NCBI GenBank assembly: GCA_013115125.1
Contig: JABANN010000320.1
Coordinates: 1-39,645 of the forward strand
From: Perkinsus olseni
Lineage: Eukaryota > Perkinsozoa > Perkinsida
Length of the DNA: 39,645 nucleotides
Direction: 5' to 3'
The position numbers were made by a program, and so were the translations under genes. The notes under the pieces were generated by a model. That model did no database searches and was not told the DNA's origin. It saw only the letters and a list, made by a program, of their open reading frames with translations. This document shows, in pieces, positions 31,020-39,645 of this stretch; within the stretch, counting starts at the first letter, position 1; the number at the start of each line of letters is the position of its first letter.

Positions 31020-31437
31020 GAAAATTCCACAACTTTTTTACTGATGCGATATCACCAAACGAAATCACCTCCGCACAACTGTTGGTCCCATCTTTCAATC
31101 TGTGTAGAGACTGGATGATTAGGAGCCCAGCCCCTCTCCATAGCGAGGTTCATCGGCGATGCTAGTCCAACCAAGCCGAACTGCCGGCCTTGGACTTCAG
31201 CACCCGAGTTCTAACATCAACAACCCCATCTTTCATCCCCTTCATTCGCGCCATCAAGGATTCAGCTCGAGGCGCGACAATCGGTGAAAACTTAGCCCGT
31301 CCGGAACTGCGGCTCCAATTATCGCCTCACTAAGACGTTTTGAGTTGAACTCTCGCTAACGTTCACCCAGGAAGTTACCAACACAAAAATTTCCTCGAGT
31401 TCACGAGACGGTGTATGATGATATTTTTCCTCTTTTT

Positions 31438-34400
31438 TCACTCGGCTTTCTTTCTGGCAGGATCAGTAGCGGGCGCGGAATCTGCGCCCTTCGTCTCTTC
31501 TTCTTGGTGTCGCCTGATCGGCAATTTCGTGGCGGGCGGGAAAATTTCGACTGTCTTATGGGGTGCTCGACGAACTAATTCTGGAAGCACCCCGCGAAAA
31601 AAACGAGAAAATTTTCAAGTTTAAGATTTTAAGTTTCGGGATCAGTCTGCTTAACCCGGATTTGGGTTGCCGAGACCATTGGCCGACAATGGCAAGGCTG
31701 CAAGAAACTTTCCGTAAGACGATCACCGCGATTGCTCTTTGTACTACCACAGGAATCTTAGGTCGAAGCGTGCATCAAACGAACAATCGCCCAGAACTCA
31801 CCTTCCACTGTAAATCCATCTTTGGTAACAACAGATGATGAAAACTATGTCGTCGCGGAAAACCGAAAACTTGTGAATCTCCGGCATCCTGCGGAAAGAA
31901 AGATACGCGCTGGAACAAGAGTATCCAAGGTTAACCCTAAGCAGATACAGAAGACGTCTACTTCATGCCAAGCTGGTCTCTCGCTGCCACCCGCACTTCT
32001 GCATGATTCCGAAGCCATACTTTGCCCGCGTAAAATTTTAAAAAAAAATCCACACAAAACCTAAAAATAATTTTCCGCCATTCTCTCTCAGAAACGATTC
32101 TAAAGACATCTCAATTTTTTCCAGAAAGATTCAAGAAACTTCGAGCGTGCGAATTTCCATCATTCAAACCATCATTCGAACCGAAGTTCAATGAAAAAAC
32201 TCGACTAGAGCTTGTCAACGCCATACTGTAGAGAGCCCCTAACGGAGCACATCGGGTTCCAGTCTAACTGAGTCGGAACCGTTAGCGTCGGACTGCAAAC
32301 CCACACACATTCTCTTTCATCGATTTATTAGTTTTTTCCATCCCAAAAATTTATATATTATTTTTATATACACACGTCGACCGCCGCCCTCCCCCGGAAG
32401 ACCAACCTGATAACCAGCGTGAAGACGTCGTCAATGAAGGTGTTGCAAGCTTGATAGGACAGAGCTCGCCATGGCAAGTGTTCGACGGATTTCAACCGGT
32501 AGTTCAGGAAGACCTGGGAAGGGAGACTAAGGGGCGGTAATGTGCGGTTGCGTCACCTGAGGCGTCATAACTACAAAACCGAAAACTTCTGAACACGCGG
32601 CTAGACTGAGGATGAGGAACGAGTACCTGCAGAGGGAGTGGGCGTCGAAACAAGGTGTCCAGTCGAGTAGGTTATGACGCCAAGTTCACAAGAATAAGTT
32701 CTTCCTCGGTTCGTTCCCCTCTAGCCACCATGTTCAAATTCAACGTGTTGAAGTTCAACTTGAAGACGATCCTGAGAGCCCTCTTGGAGCCCACAGGGGG
32801 TCCATTTAGCAACCGATCTGGTTTCGAAATTATCCTAAGCCGTGCGAGAACAGTAAAGATTCTCACCACGATCGAAACTTATAATTCACCAACCGATAAG
32901 TACAAAAAAATACCACCACTGGTAGAAGCAACAACCCCAGGTACTTCATACAGCGGACCTGACAAAACCAGGCGGAGCGAAGCGATTCATGTTTCGCATT
33001 TTTCCTTCCTCTACTAAGTAGAGTCTACTTCATCATTGGTGATCCCCTGCATCTCTTCAAGCTCAGCCGAACTCGCATCTTTCGACTTACTCATCTTCAT
33101 CAGTTTCCAGCCCGAAAACACAATACGTATCACCTGAACGCGCCGTCATGCGCCACGAAATTATCATCATAATTTTTACCAAAAAATACAGCACGATTCT
33201 GGACTCGTCCTGCTCCAAGACATACAGACAGGAAATGAGAGACATCACTGAGAACGGAGCGAAGCTGTTTTTTCTGACACCCCTAGCTGCGTTTTTGGCT
33301 CACCCATATTCATGGCGATCGATCCTCGGCTGAGACCCTCGAAGCTGGTTCTTTCCTTGAAGAACTTCAAGTCGGATCTCAAGGAAAGGTATCTTAGGTT
33401 GAAGCGTGACAGTTACAGGTAGAGCGGTACAAACTCACTCGAAGAGTATGTGTAGAAAACTAACACCATAAACGACGAGGAGTCGCCAGGGTCCGCTTGA
33501 CCCCGACAGAAGCATCTTGAAGGAATCGAGGTCGTACTCGTTAACCTAGGGAAGAACAAATCTTAGCGGAGCGAAGTTTTTTGCCATTTTCGAGCTCCCT
33601 ACTTTCATGACGTCCTCCATGTGCTCGAAGCCCTGCAGTAGGGACTCGCTTAGCATCCAATAGCTCATGCCAACTTTATGAAACGATATAGTCATTTCCG
33701 GCAGAGCGTCTGGCGAGCCCGCGGCAGGCACAGGTTCGAACCTAGCACGTGACGTTTTTCACCCAAAAATGGCCTCGCCGCACTTACTCGTCTCTCGGAG
33801 TAGCGTGAGTGTTCATGAATATGGGTAGCTAAAAATACACCATCAAAATGAAAGTTCCCGCTCTGGAAGTGAAACCAGCGGAAAAGGTGAGAATCAGCGG
33901 CCGTCGGAAAGGCCCCGAGGAAAGGCGGCATGCTTCCTAACCACATTTCACAGGTGAACAAAAACGATCGATCTCAAACCGCGAGTAGACCATCTTTTCA
34001 ATAGTAATGACAGCAATACACGTAAGTCCAATCTTAATGACGACCGATGGTCCAAATCAGAATTGCAATGATAGTTGTACACGTAATGTACCAACAATCG
34101 GTCTCGTTCCACCAGTATTGATTTTCGCCGCGTCAACTTTTACCCAGGCTATTCACGTTCCCTACACGATCTCCTTTATTTACGTCCTCTCAAACACGTC
34201 TGTAGTACAGACTCTGTACTAGACGAAAAAATGTTGAATCGCTTCGCTCCGCTTACATGCAGTTTTCGGGTCTTCTGGTCAACGAAGCCCCCGAGACCTT
34301 TCTGGTAGAGTTTTCGAGCATCCATCGGCCGAGTCTCCACGATCAGCCCAACTTCCATCTTCTTCGGTACGGACAGTCGAGGCACAGGTGCAGGCTGAAA

Positions 34401-35692
34401 GACGGAGAATAAACAGCTGAGTAGGTTATAATCCATAATTGCCCTCCCGACGACCCTAGGTTCGATCCCCGGCTCTTCCGCCATTGTTTTCATTCACTCA
34501 CGTCAGCCAACAGTTGGCCAAGAAACTCCAGTCATTCATTCTAATCATCGCTCGTCGTCAGACAGTGCTTTCTTATCACACTTGCACTTTCTTACGTTTC
34601 CCTAACACTCAGTCTGCGCCGCGCTCAACTATCCATTACGACAAAACCAGACTTCAGCGTTCCAATAGAGAGTGCGAGGGAGGACGTCCGTATCGATCAT
34701 AGCCAACCAACCACCAACATCGCAATAGAGACGACAGAGAACCACGAAGAAAATCTGACCGGATTTTTTCCAAACTCTCAAAAATTTTCCGCGCACTCAC
34801 CGAGCGAATTTCCTTTATACAGTCCCTACCGCTAGACGCCACCCTTCGAAGGTTGGGATGTGAAATTGCGAATCCTTACCGAATTCTCGACCTCCTCAGC
34901 ATAGGTTCGGTTGACCAAGGCGTCCAGGAGGTGATGACGACCATCCCTCTCCTCCTGCGGTATCATATAACTCGACAGGTCCATCACTCGATGGTCCACA
35001 ATATTGCTCGCCTGTCGACCGACGCGAAATTGCCGTTGAACTCGGACGCTTATTACTTACTTTGCGATGACCCTTCACGCCAGACTTGCGCAGTACAACG
35101 TGGGCGAAGAGAGATTCGTTTTTGGACCGAAACCGGTCGGGTATCCAGTCGCCGCTCAGCTTGACTTCTTCGTTACCATCCTGAGACTTGAACGCTTCAA
35201 CCAAAGATATCGATGACGACCGTTGTCAGACGACCGCATAGCGTTCGAAGGCGAAACGATCGCAATTCTCGCGAAGCCTCCATGAAGGTAATCGTCAAAT
35301 AAATATTCAACAACTCTGCTGCCCGATAACAACTTTCCACCAAAAAATCGTCCTCTGCTCACCTTTCCGTCGTTCTCCTTCCAGTCGTAGGTAACGTTCT
35401 CAAAAGTAGCAACCCTCGCCATCGCAGTCCACGGAATGCTTTCCCTTCCCCTCATCCCTGGACGATTCGACACGTAAACGTCCATGTCCAGCAGGATACT
35501 CTGAAACGGCCGTCATGAACAATCGAAAGCTTCCCTTCTCCTCACCTCCGATATCGACGACTTCATGGCGTAGGGAGCGCTCTCGGGGCCCTCTTCCAGG
35601 AGAGGGACCTTCGCCATCGTATAGAAGGTGTGGCAAACATGAGCAATGTAGCCAGCGAAGGCCACACCCAGGAGGTGATTGGCGAGACCCAT
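31438..35692 (-). CDS. CLPTM1 family multi-pass membrane protein
   Basis: Sixteen exons keep phase: 35692-35546, 35500-35363, 35186-35061, 35011-34880, 34394-34257, 33828-33788, 33741-33603, 33545-33439, 33392-33304, 33247-33180, 33133-33029, 32958-32867, 32626-32557, 32513-32407, 31888-31802, 31513-31438; 553 aa. Family landmarks in order: LLDMDVYVSNRP, NESLFAHVVLRKSG, LLVVYGVSFLHILFE, FKERTSFEGLSRGSI, GFVVMTPQ, LNYRLKSVEHLPWR, CNTFIDDVF, MPEIHKFSVFRDD, YQRWIY. CLPTM1/CLPTM1L proteins sit in ER-type membranes; human relatives affect receptor trafficking and lipid scrambling. The luminal N-domain is followed by clustered membrane helices and a charged tail. The last exon and the start are the least certain. 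Introns hold several copies of motifs M and N. Confidence 0.88.
32239..32285. repeat. nested hairpin in a CLPTM1 intron
   Basis: CTAACGG (32239-32245) pairs with CCGTTAG (32279-32285), and GGTTCC (32255-32260) pairs with GGAACC (32275-32280), sharing two bases, so the two stems compete or stack. It lies in the 518-nt intron 31889-32406 and also looks faintly tRNA-like. Confidence 0.5.
34440..34484 (+). pseudogene. tRNA 3'-half-like fragment in a CLPTM1 intron
   Basis: GGTTCGATCCCCGG resembles a T-arm and is followed by CTCTTCCGCCA, which looks like an acceptor strand with CCA. No matching 5' half is found upstream. It is antisense to the host gene, in intron 34395-34879. Confidence 0.35.
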
Positions 35693-36055
35693 GATGGGAG
35701 GAAAAACTTTCGAGAGGCTGTCCCCCTGTGATACGAAGCTGAGGAGACGGCAGATGAAACATGGGATACCAGACGGCCAACCTCGGGGGTTCTCGATGAG
35801 ACGGTCTCCCCGAACAGAACTGGCACGAGCAATATTCGTTCTTGCATGAGAAGTAGAACGCTACAGGAGAGAGCTTTCAACAACAACATGCAAGAACATG
35901 AAAGAGGATGAATAAAGATGAGAAAAATACCAAGTGATGACATGTCCAATAATTACGCTGATACACGAATCTCCCAGCACGGAGAGACTGGAAACTTCCC
36001 GAATCCTTCCCGAACTAAGGCCGGTCGATAGAACAGGTGACGATAAATGTGCGAA
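35693..36055. other. intergenic region upstream of the CLPTM1 gene
   Basis: 363 nt between the CLPTM1 start and the stop of the upstream secreted-protein gene. The frame continues open upstream of the chosen ATG for about 70 codons without another ATG, so a further 5' exon or a leader acceptor (CTCCTCAG near 35733) is possible. Confidence 0.4.
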
Positions 36056-37063
36056 TCATGACTGGGTGCTGCCAGGGTCGACCTTCGATACCTTCCTCAG
36101 ACCCCTCGTGCTTCCTCCCTTTCCCTCGATAACCCGAACTCCACCCGAGGGAGTCATCACCGCCCAGGCTGCGTCGTGCCCTCTGCCATTCGTCCTCGCC
36201 CGCTTGGAGCTCCGCCGTCTGTTCGGAGACCGGTGGTGCTCATCATCGGCAATACCATCTTTTCCTTTCTTCTCTGCGACACCATCAACCATTCCAACTG
36301 ATTCTCCCTCGTCTCCCTTGCGAGAAGACTTTCCCTCCTCCTCAGTTTCATCCAGCCACGCCATAACATCCTCAATGGAGAGCTTTCCCTTACCAGTCCT
36401 CCCTTTCCAGATCTCAGCAGGGTCGTCGGATACACCAGAATCCACAACATGCTCATTAAAAGGCCCCACCACACTCTCGAGCCTTTCCTTTGCAGTGAGG
36501 GAAGCGCCCTTCACCGACAAGCCAACCTCTCGGCCGTGCAATGGCCGACCACACGTGCCGAGTCCGCCACTTGCATCCGCGACGTTCACCTTCGTGCTCT
36601 CCCTCACTAACCGTACGCTGCACTCGCTCCTCCCACGACGGGTTCTAGCTCCTCTCATGAATATGACATCCAGAAGCCGGGGGTCCTCAGAGACCGGGTA
36701 GCGCACGCCGATTTCGCGGAGGGTGGGCATGCTGGTAGCTTGTCGAAGATCCGCAATTTGATGAGGGCTTTCAGGTTGGACCACGGCAGTCATCACTCCA
36801 TCGCCATCAAGCTCATCCAAGGCGACCTTGAGCACTCTCGTCTCGAAGAAGCCGTGCGTTCCGGTAAACCCAAACGAAAGCTCAGCGGTCGTGTTTTCGT
36901 GAGCACTCAGGCTGATCGCCAAATCATCAGGGACGCGCTTTTCCCGAACAGAATAGAAAGCCAGAGGGTTTTGCAACCTCTCGAAGAGACCCTGTGGATA
37001 GACGACCCCCGAGAGGATGAGGAAGAAGGCGGTTGATTGTAGCAGCAGGAGAAGCCGAAGCAT
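36056..37063 (-). CDS. secreted protein of an unrecognised family, paralogue A
   Basis: Single exon, 335 aa. I chose ATG at 37063 because it begins the signal peptide MLRLLLLLQSTAFFLILSG and follows an acceptor (CGCTCAG) by 15 bases; an in-frame ATG at 37108 would add 15 residues. The mature part has a conserved block (MTAVVQPESPHQIADLRQA, then REIGVRYPVSEDPRLLD and GARTRRGRSECSVRLV), an acidic middle (DVMAWLDETEEE) and a Lys/Arg/Ser-rich end. It stops at VDPGSTQS, exactly where paralogue B goes on for 150 further residues. No known domain recognised. Confidence 0.7.
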   Translation of the reverse strand: MLRLLLLLQSTAFFLILSGVVYPQGLFERLQNPLAFYSVREKRVPDDLAISLSAHENTTAELSFGFTGTHGFFETRVLKVALDELDGDGVMTAVVQPESPHQIADLRQATSMPTLREIGVRYPVSEDPRLLDVIFMRGARTRRGRSECSVRLVRESTKVNVADASGGLGTCGRPLHGREVGLSVKGASLTAKERLESVVGPFNEHVVDSGVSDDPAEIWKGRTGKGKLSIEDVMAWLDETEEEGKSSRKGDEGESVGMVDGVAEKKGKDGIADDEHHRSPNRRRSSKRARTNGRGHDAAWAVMTPSGGVRVIEGKGGSTRGLRKVSKVDPGSTQS

Positions 37064-37961
37064 CGACAATGACTCAAGCTGAGCGAACAGCATCAAGACC
37101 CGAGCCACACTACGAAGTCGAACATTAATGAGTCCCTCTCAGAGAGGCTAACGCAGGTCACTTCGTCCGCTACGGATTACTATGTACTGCGGGTAAGGTG
37201 CCTCGTCCGGAGGCCCTCTGGACCAGACACCTCACCCTCCCTCCGGCGGAGGGACTATCGTAACCAACAAATGCGAACAGGAGTGACCGCGGTCGAGACG
37301 ATCTCTACTGGGCGTTCAATAGACCTCTTGTGTATCTTGACAGCGCTATAAGGTTGGAATTACCCATGCGAATAGCGACACTGGGAACGCTCTCTAAACT
37401 CGCCGGAGTTCTGCTGTACAACTGCCGCTGCTCTTCGGTGTCCCGCCCAAACTAAATTGCTAACGCAATTCATCCCGCCCTGGCGATCAGAGACATGCAC
37501 CCTCCGAGTGTTGCATTGCCAGAAACTATCTCGGTCCCGCTTGGACCCTTGCAATCTTGTAACACTCGGTGGGACCTACTCCCCGGGTGGTAGTGGGCGG
37601 GTTAAACTCAGCCTCGTCAATGGCGCCTGGAGAGAGCAAACAACTGACGGACGATGACTATTATTACCAACGGTAACGCAACCGTATATGCCAACTGGAT
37701 TGCCGCCGCTATCCGATCGATATCTCGCTCGCCCGTACACGCTCAACTTCCATCATGCGCATTGCTGTTGTACTGCAGAACACTTCTTGTTCTTCCAAAC
37801 ACCCGAGACTGTTTCTCAGCGTCAAGTAGAGCGAAGGCTGGCCCAGCTGATGTAGAAGGGGTTGGAAGGAGGAGTTTTACCTCACTATTGCACGGAAGCG
37901 GCGTACTCCTGCACGGTTGAAACAGTCATGTTAGAGACCAGATAATGCCCCCCGCAATAAA
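37064..37961. other. intergenic region between secreted-family paralogues
   Basis: About 0.9 kb without a supported exon. It contains a small GC hairpin (CCCTCCGGCGGAGGG, near 37233) and short unrelated frames. Confidence 0.4.
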
Positions 37962-38032
37962 TCTCTCCGAGGGATCGAACCTGGGCGGGCTGCAAAGCAG
38001 CAAGACGCTCTACGCACTAAGCTACTGAACCG
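37962..38032 (-). pseudogene. decayed tRNA-like element (Ala-like)
   Basis: On the minus strand TAGCTTAGTGCGTAGAGC forms a D-arm with A-box, TTTGCAG could be an anticodon loop with TGC, and AGGTTCGATCCCT is a good T-arm and B-box. The acceptor strands do not pair and the anticodon stem has mismatches. Confidence 0.45.
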
Positions 38033-38356
38033 TAAACTGCGCAGTTCTTGCTAGTTGGGCAAATTTCCGAGGGCCGACGGCTCGGGCCTCTGAAAAATCA
38101 CAAACTCACTGCCGGGTATTCTATATCAGACAGATCGACCTAGGAGAGTATCGATGTATGATGAACGCTAGAGGGGGTTGTTGTTAACAACAGCTGATAG
38201 TATCAGCCTGATACACATGTCGAACAGCAGAAGAGAGCTGAAAATAGAGATGATAATTCGTCGGCATACCAACACTTGGGAACAAATATAAAGATCGATG
38301 TTACCGCCGGGCGGTCGGTTCAGGCTCATTTCCGTCGACCAGCCTCGAGTACTATC

Positions 38357-39645
38357 CTATAATTTTTCACTATGGACGCCTCCCTCCCTGGCAAAGTCGA
38401 TATAAAGCTTCCCATCATCATCACGCTGGTCGAGGGTGTCCTTACCAATAAACATGGTAGAGTGAGTGAAGTTACGACCATCCAGAGCCATACCACTCCT
38501 TTCGAAACTCTTCTGCATCCTCGACAACATCTTATCGAGGTCCTCAACTCTCCCACCATCGACCCTCAGCCACCTTCCCGTGGACGAGGGAACAGGGACG
38601 AGCCTGATATCCCCGATCCACGTTCCCGCACCCTGGCTGATGGCGTAGCGGAATCCTCCCATACCAACATCAATTTCGTTACAGATGATTTGCGCAGAGA
38701 AAATAACCGTGACTTTATGCAGATTCATCCGAGCGCTGTACTCGCCTTCCAGAAGCCCGATTCGCGATCTTGGCATCAGATCAATATCAGCCCGACGTTC
38801 GGTGATGGACGTACGACCAGGGTCAACCTCGGATACTTTGCCCTCGCCCCTCTCGCTTTCTCTCTCGACCAGCGAAGTTTCCCTCGGGAGTATGACGACT
38901 GATGACCCGTCCTGACCTCTCGCGTTGATCCTCGGTCGTTTCGACCTCGGCCGCTTCGTCAAAGACCGCGAGTGTTCACCGCTGCCCTCATCGATCCTAG
39001 GGACGGTAATACCATCTTTCTCCTTCTTCGGGGCGGCGGACTCCCCTGACGAGCTGAGGCCTTGGACCTCCTCAACTGATACGGACTGCTGCTTGTTACC
39101 GTTCATTCTAACTGATGCTTCCTTGCGGGGTGACCTTTCCTTCTCCTCAGTATCATCCAACCACGCCATAACGTCCTCGAAGGAAGGCTTGTCGCCATCA
39201 GTTGACATCCCCCAAGTCTCATGAGCAACTCCGGATACACCAGAATCCACAACATCCTCATCGAACCGCCCCACCAAACTCTCGAGCCTTTCCCTTGCAG
39301 TAAGGGAAGCATCCTCCACCGACAAGCCAACCTCTCGGCCATGCGATGGCTGACCACACGTGCAGAGTCCGTCGCTCGCGCTCATGACGTTCACCTTCGT
39401 GCTCCACCTCACTAACCGTACGCTGCACTCGCTGCTCCCACGACGGGTTCTAGCTCCTCTCATGAATATGATATCCAGAAGCCGGGGGTCCTCAGAGACC
39501 GGGTAGCGCACGCCGATTTCGCGGAGGGTGGGCATGCTGGTAGCTTGTTGAAGATCCCCAATTTGATAAGGGCTCTCAGGTTGGACCACGGCGGTCATCA
39601 CTCCATCGCCATCAGGCTCATCCAAGGCAACCTTGAGCGCTCTCG
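38357..39645 (-). CDS. secreted-family protein, paralogue B (N-terminus beyond window)
   Basis: Open from the right edge (…RALKVALDEPDGDG) to the stop at 38357, 429 codons seen. The first 250 residues are clearly homologous to paralogue A: MTAVVQPESPYQIGDLQQA, REIGVRYPVSEDPRLLD, GARTRRGSSECSVRLV, DVMAWLDDTEE and a basic Ser-rich tract. It then continues into a C-terminal domain missing from A (SARMNLHKVTVIFSAQII, GAGTWIGDIRLVPVPSSTG, a helix with MLSRMQKSFER, FIGKDTLDQRDDDGKLYIDF). The signal peptide should lie to the right of the window. No known family recognised. Confidence 0.7.
   Translation of the reverse strand, partial: RALKVALDEPDGDGVMTAVVQPESPYQIGDLQQATSMPTLREIGVRYPVSEDPRLLDIIFMRGARTRRGSSECSVRLVRWSTKVNVMSASDGLCTCGQPSHGREVGLSVEDASLTARERLESLVGRFDEDVVDSGVSGVAHETWGMSTDGDKPSFEDVMAWLDDTEEKERSPRKEASVRMNGNKQQSVSVEEVQGLSSSGESAAPKKEKDGITVPRIDEGSGEHSRSLTKRPRSKRPRINARGQDGSSVVILPRETSLVERESERGEGKVSEVDPGRTSITERRADIDLMPRSRIGLLEGEYSARMNLHKVTVIFSAQIICNEIDVGMGGFRYAISQGAGTWIGDIRLVPVPSSTGRWLRVDGGRVEDLDKMLSRMQKSFERSGMALDGRNFTHSTMFIGKDTLDQRDDDGKLYIDFAREGGVHSEKL

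Larger units (their letters stand above)
8022..34252. repeat. motif N family (GCGGAGCGAAG), dispersed, intronic
   Basis: Exact 11-mers: 18767-18777 (+), 28978-28988 (-), 29212-29222 (+), 32972-32982 (+), 33566-33576 (+), 34242-34252 (-). One-mismatch or shortened variants: 33255-33264 (+) and about 8022-8032 (+). The chance expectation for an 11-mer is about 0.02 for the window. Every copy falls inside an intron: CLPTM1 (four), CDPK (two, inverted in the same intron), the small gene 18448-19018, and the helical-repeat gene. The copy at 34242 sits immediately inside a 5' splice site (GTAAGCGGAGCG). Confidence 0.75.
7658..35211. repeat. motif M family (core ATCTTAGGTTGA), dispersed, mostly intronic
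   Basis: Copies on the plus strand: 7658-7671, 9385-9399, 9787-9799, 9922-9940, 13150-13163, 14544-14557, 29129-29142, 30826-30840, 31753-31767, 31921-31934, 33389-33402. On the minus strand: 8351-8365, 11790-11803, 13674-13688, 27380-27393, 29388-29400, 35196-35211. The consensus is about G(T/A)ATCTTAGGTTGAAGC. The exact 12-mer core occurs six times, where about 0.005 is expected by chance in both strands of this window. All eight copies inside the RAP, CDPK and CLPTM1 genes are intronic or cover a 3' splice junction. A weaker match at 8531-8553 lies in a possible exon. Confidence 0.8.

Noticed and set aside
32266-32304. A tRNA-Cys-like 5' half (GTCGGACTGCA)
   Set aside because: No T-arm or acceptor partner follows. 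The local pairing is better explained by the nested hairpin at 32239-32285.
33280-33302. CTAGCTGCGTTTTTGGCTCA, which resembles the Perkinsus spliced leader
   Set aside because: Several mismatches to the leader, no downstream SL-RNA structure, and it lies inside a CLPTM1 intron on the wrong strand. Most likely chance.
35400-35949. Long minus-strand frames in two other phases over the CLPTM1 first exons
   Set aside because: They are shadows. Only the third frame joins in phase with exons matching CLPTM1.

Overview
The window is nuclear DNA from an intron-rich protist. Almost every gene is split by short GT-AG introns, most of 43-60 nt, and I could chain exons with consistent phase through eight genes. 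The best guess is an alveolate, and within that group a Perkinsus-like organism. The clues are a calcium-dependent protein kinase with extra N-terminal EF-hands, a mitochondrial-type RAP-domain protein, dense introns, and a candidate 3' splice acceptor just upstream of several start codons, as expected if mRNAs receive a trans-spliced leader. The taxon is inference: no rRNA operon or spliced-leader gene is present to confirm it.

Layout. 1-4.6 kb: three paralogous single-exon LicD/fukutin-like membrane proteins (one partial) and decayed tRNA copies. 4.7-8.7 kb (-): a large alpha-helical-repeat protein with a tRNA-Thr gene in an intron. 9.3-10.1 kb (-): an unrecognised gene. 10.6-12.25 kb (-): two FLYWCH-type zinc-finger genes. 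12.36-20.3 kb (+): a small membrane protein, a 729-aa RAP protein with a tRNA-Tyr gene in an intron, another small membrane protein, and a glutathione S-transferase with a 5S-rRNA-like sequence in an intron. 20.3-23.8 kb: hairpin-rich and poorly resolved sequence. 23.76-24.25 kb: a tandem tRNA-Thr array. 24.5-31 kb (-): a small secreted protein, the CDPK with an antisense tRNA-Gln gene in an intron, and an unrecognised gene. 31.4-35.7 kb (-): a 16-exon CLPTM1 homologue. 36-39.6 kb (-): two paralogues of an unrecognised secreted family.

The most unusual signal is a pair of short dispersed motifs. Motif M has core ATCTTAGGTTGA, with about 17 copies or near copies on both strands. Motif N is GCGGAGCGAAG, with six exact copies plus variants. 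In the genes I could solve (RAP, CDPK, CLPTM1) every copy lies in an intron. In antisense orientation M can supply the 3' splice site itself, reading CAACCTAAG followed by the exon. Together with very short introns and RNA genes inside introns, this looks like the debris of short insertion elements that create or ride in introns. I saw no retrovirus-like or capsid-bearing element.
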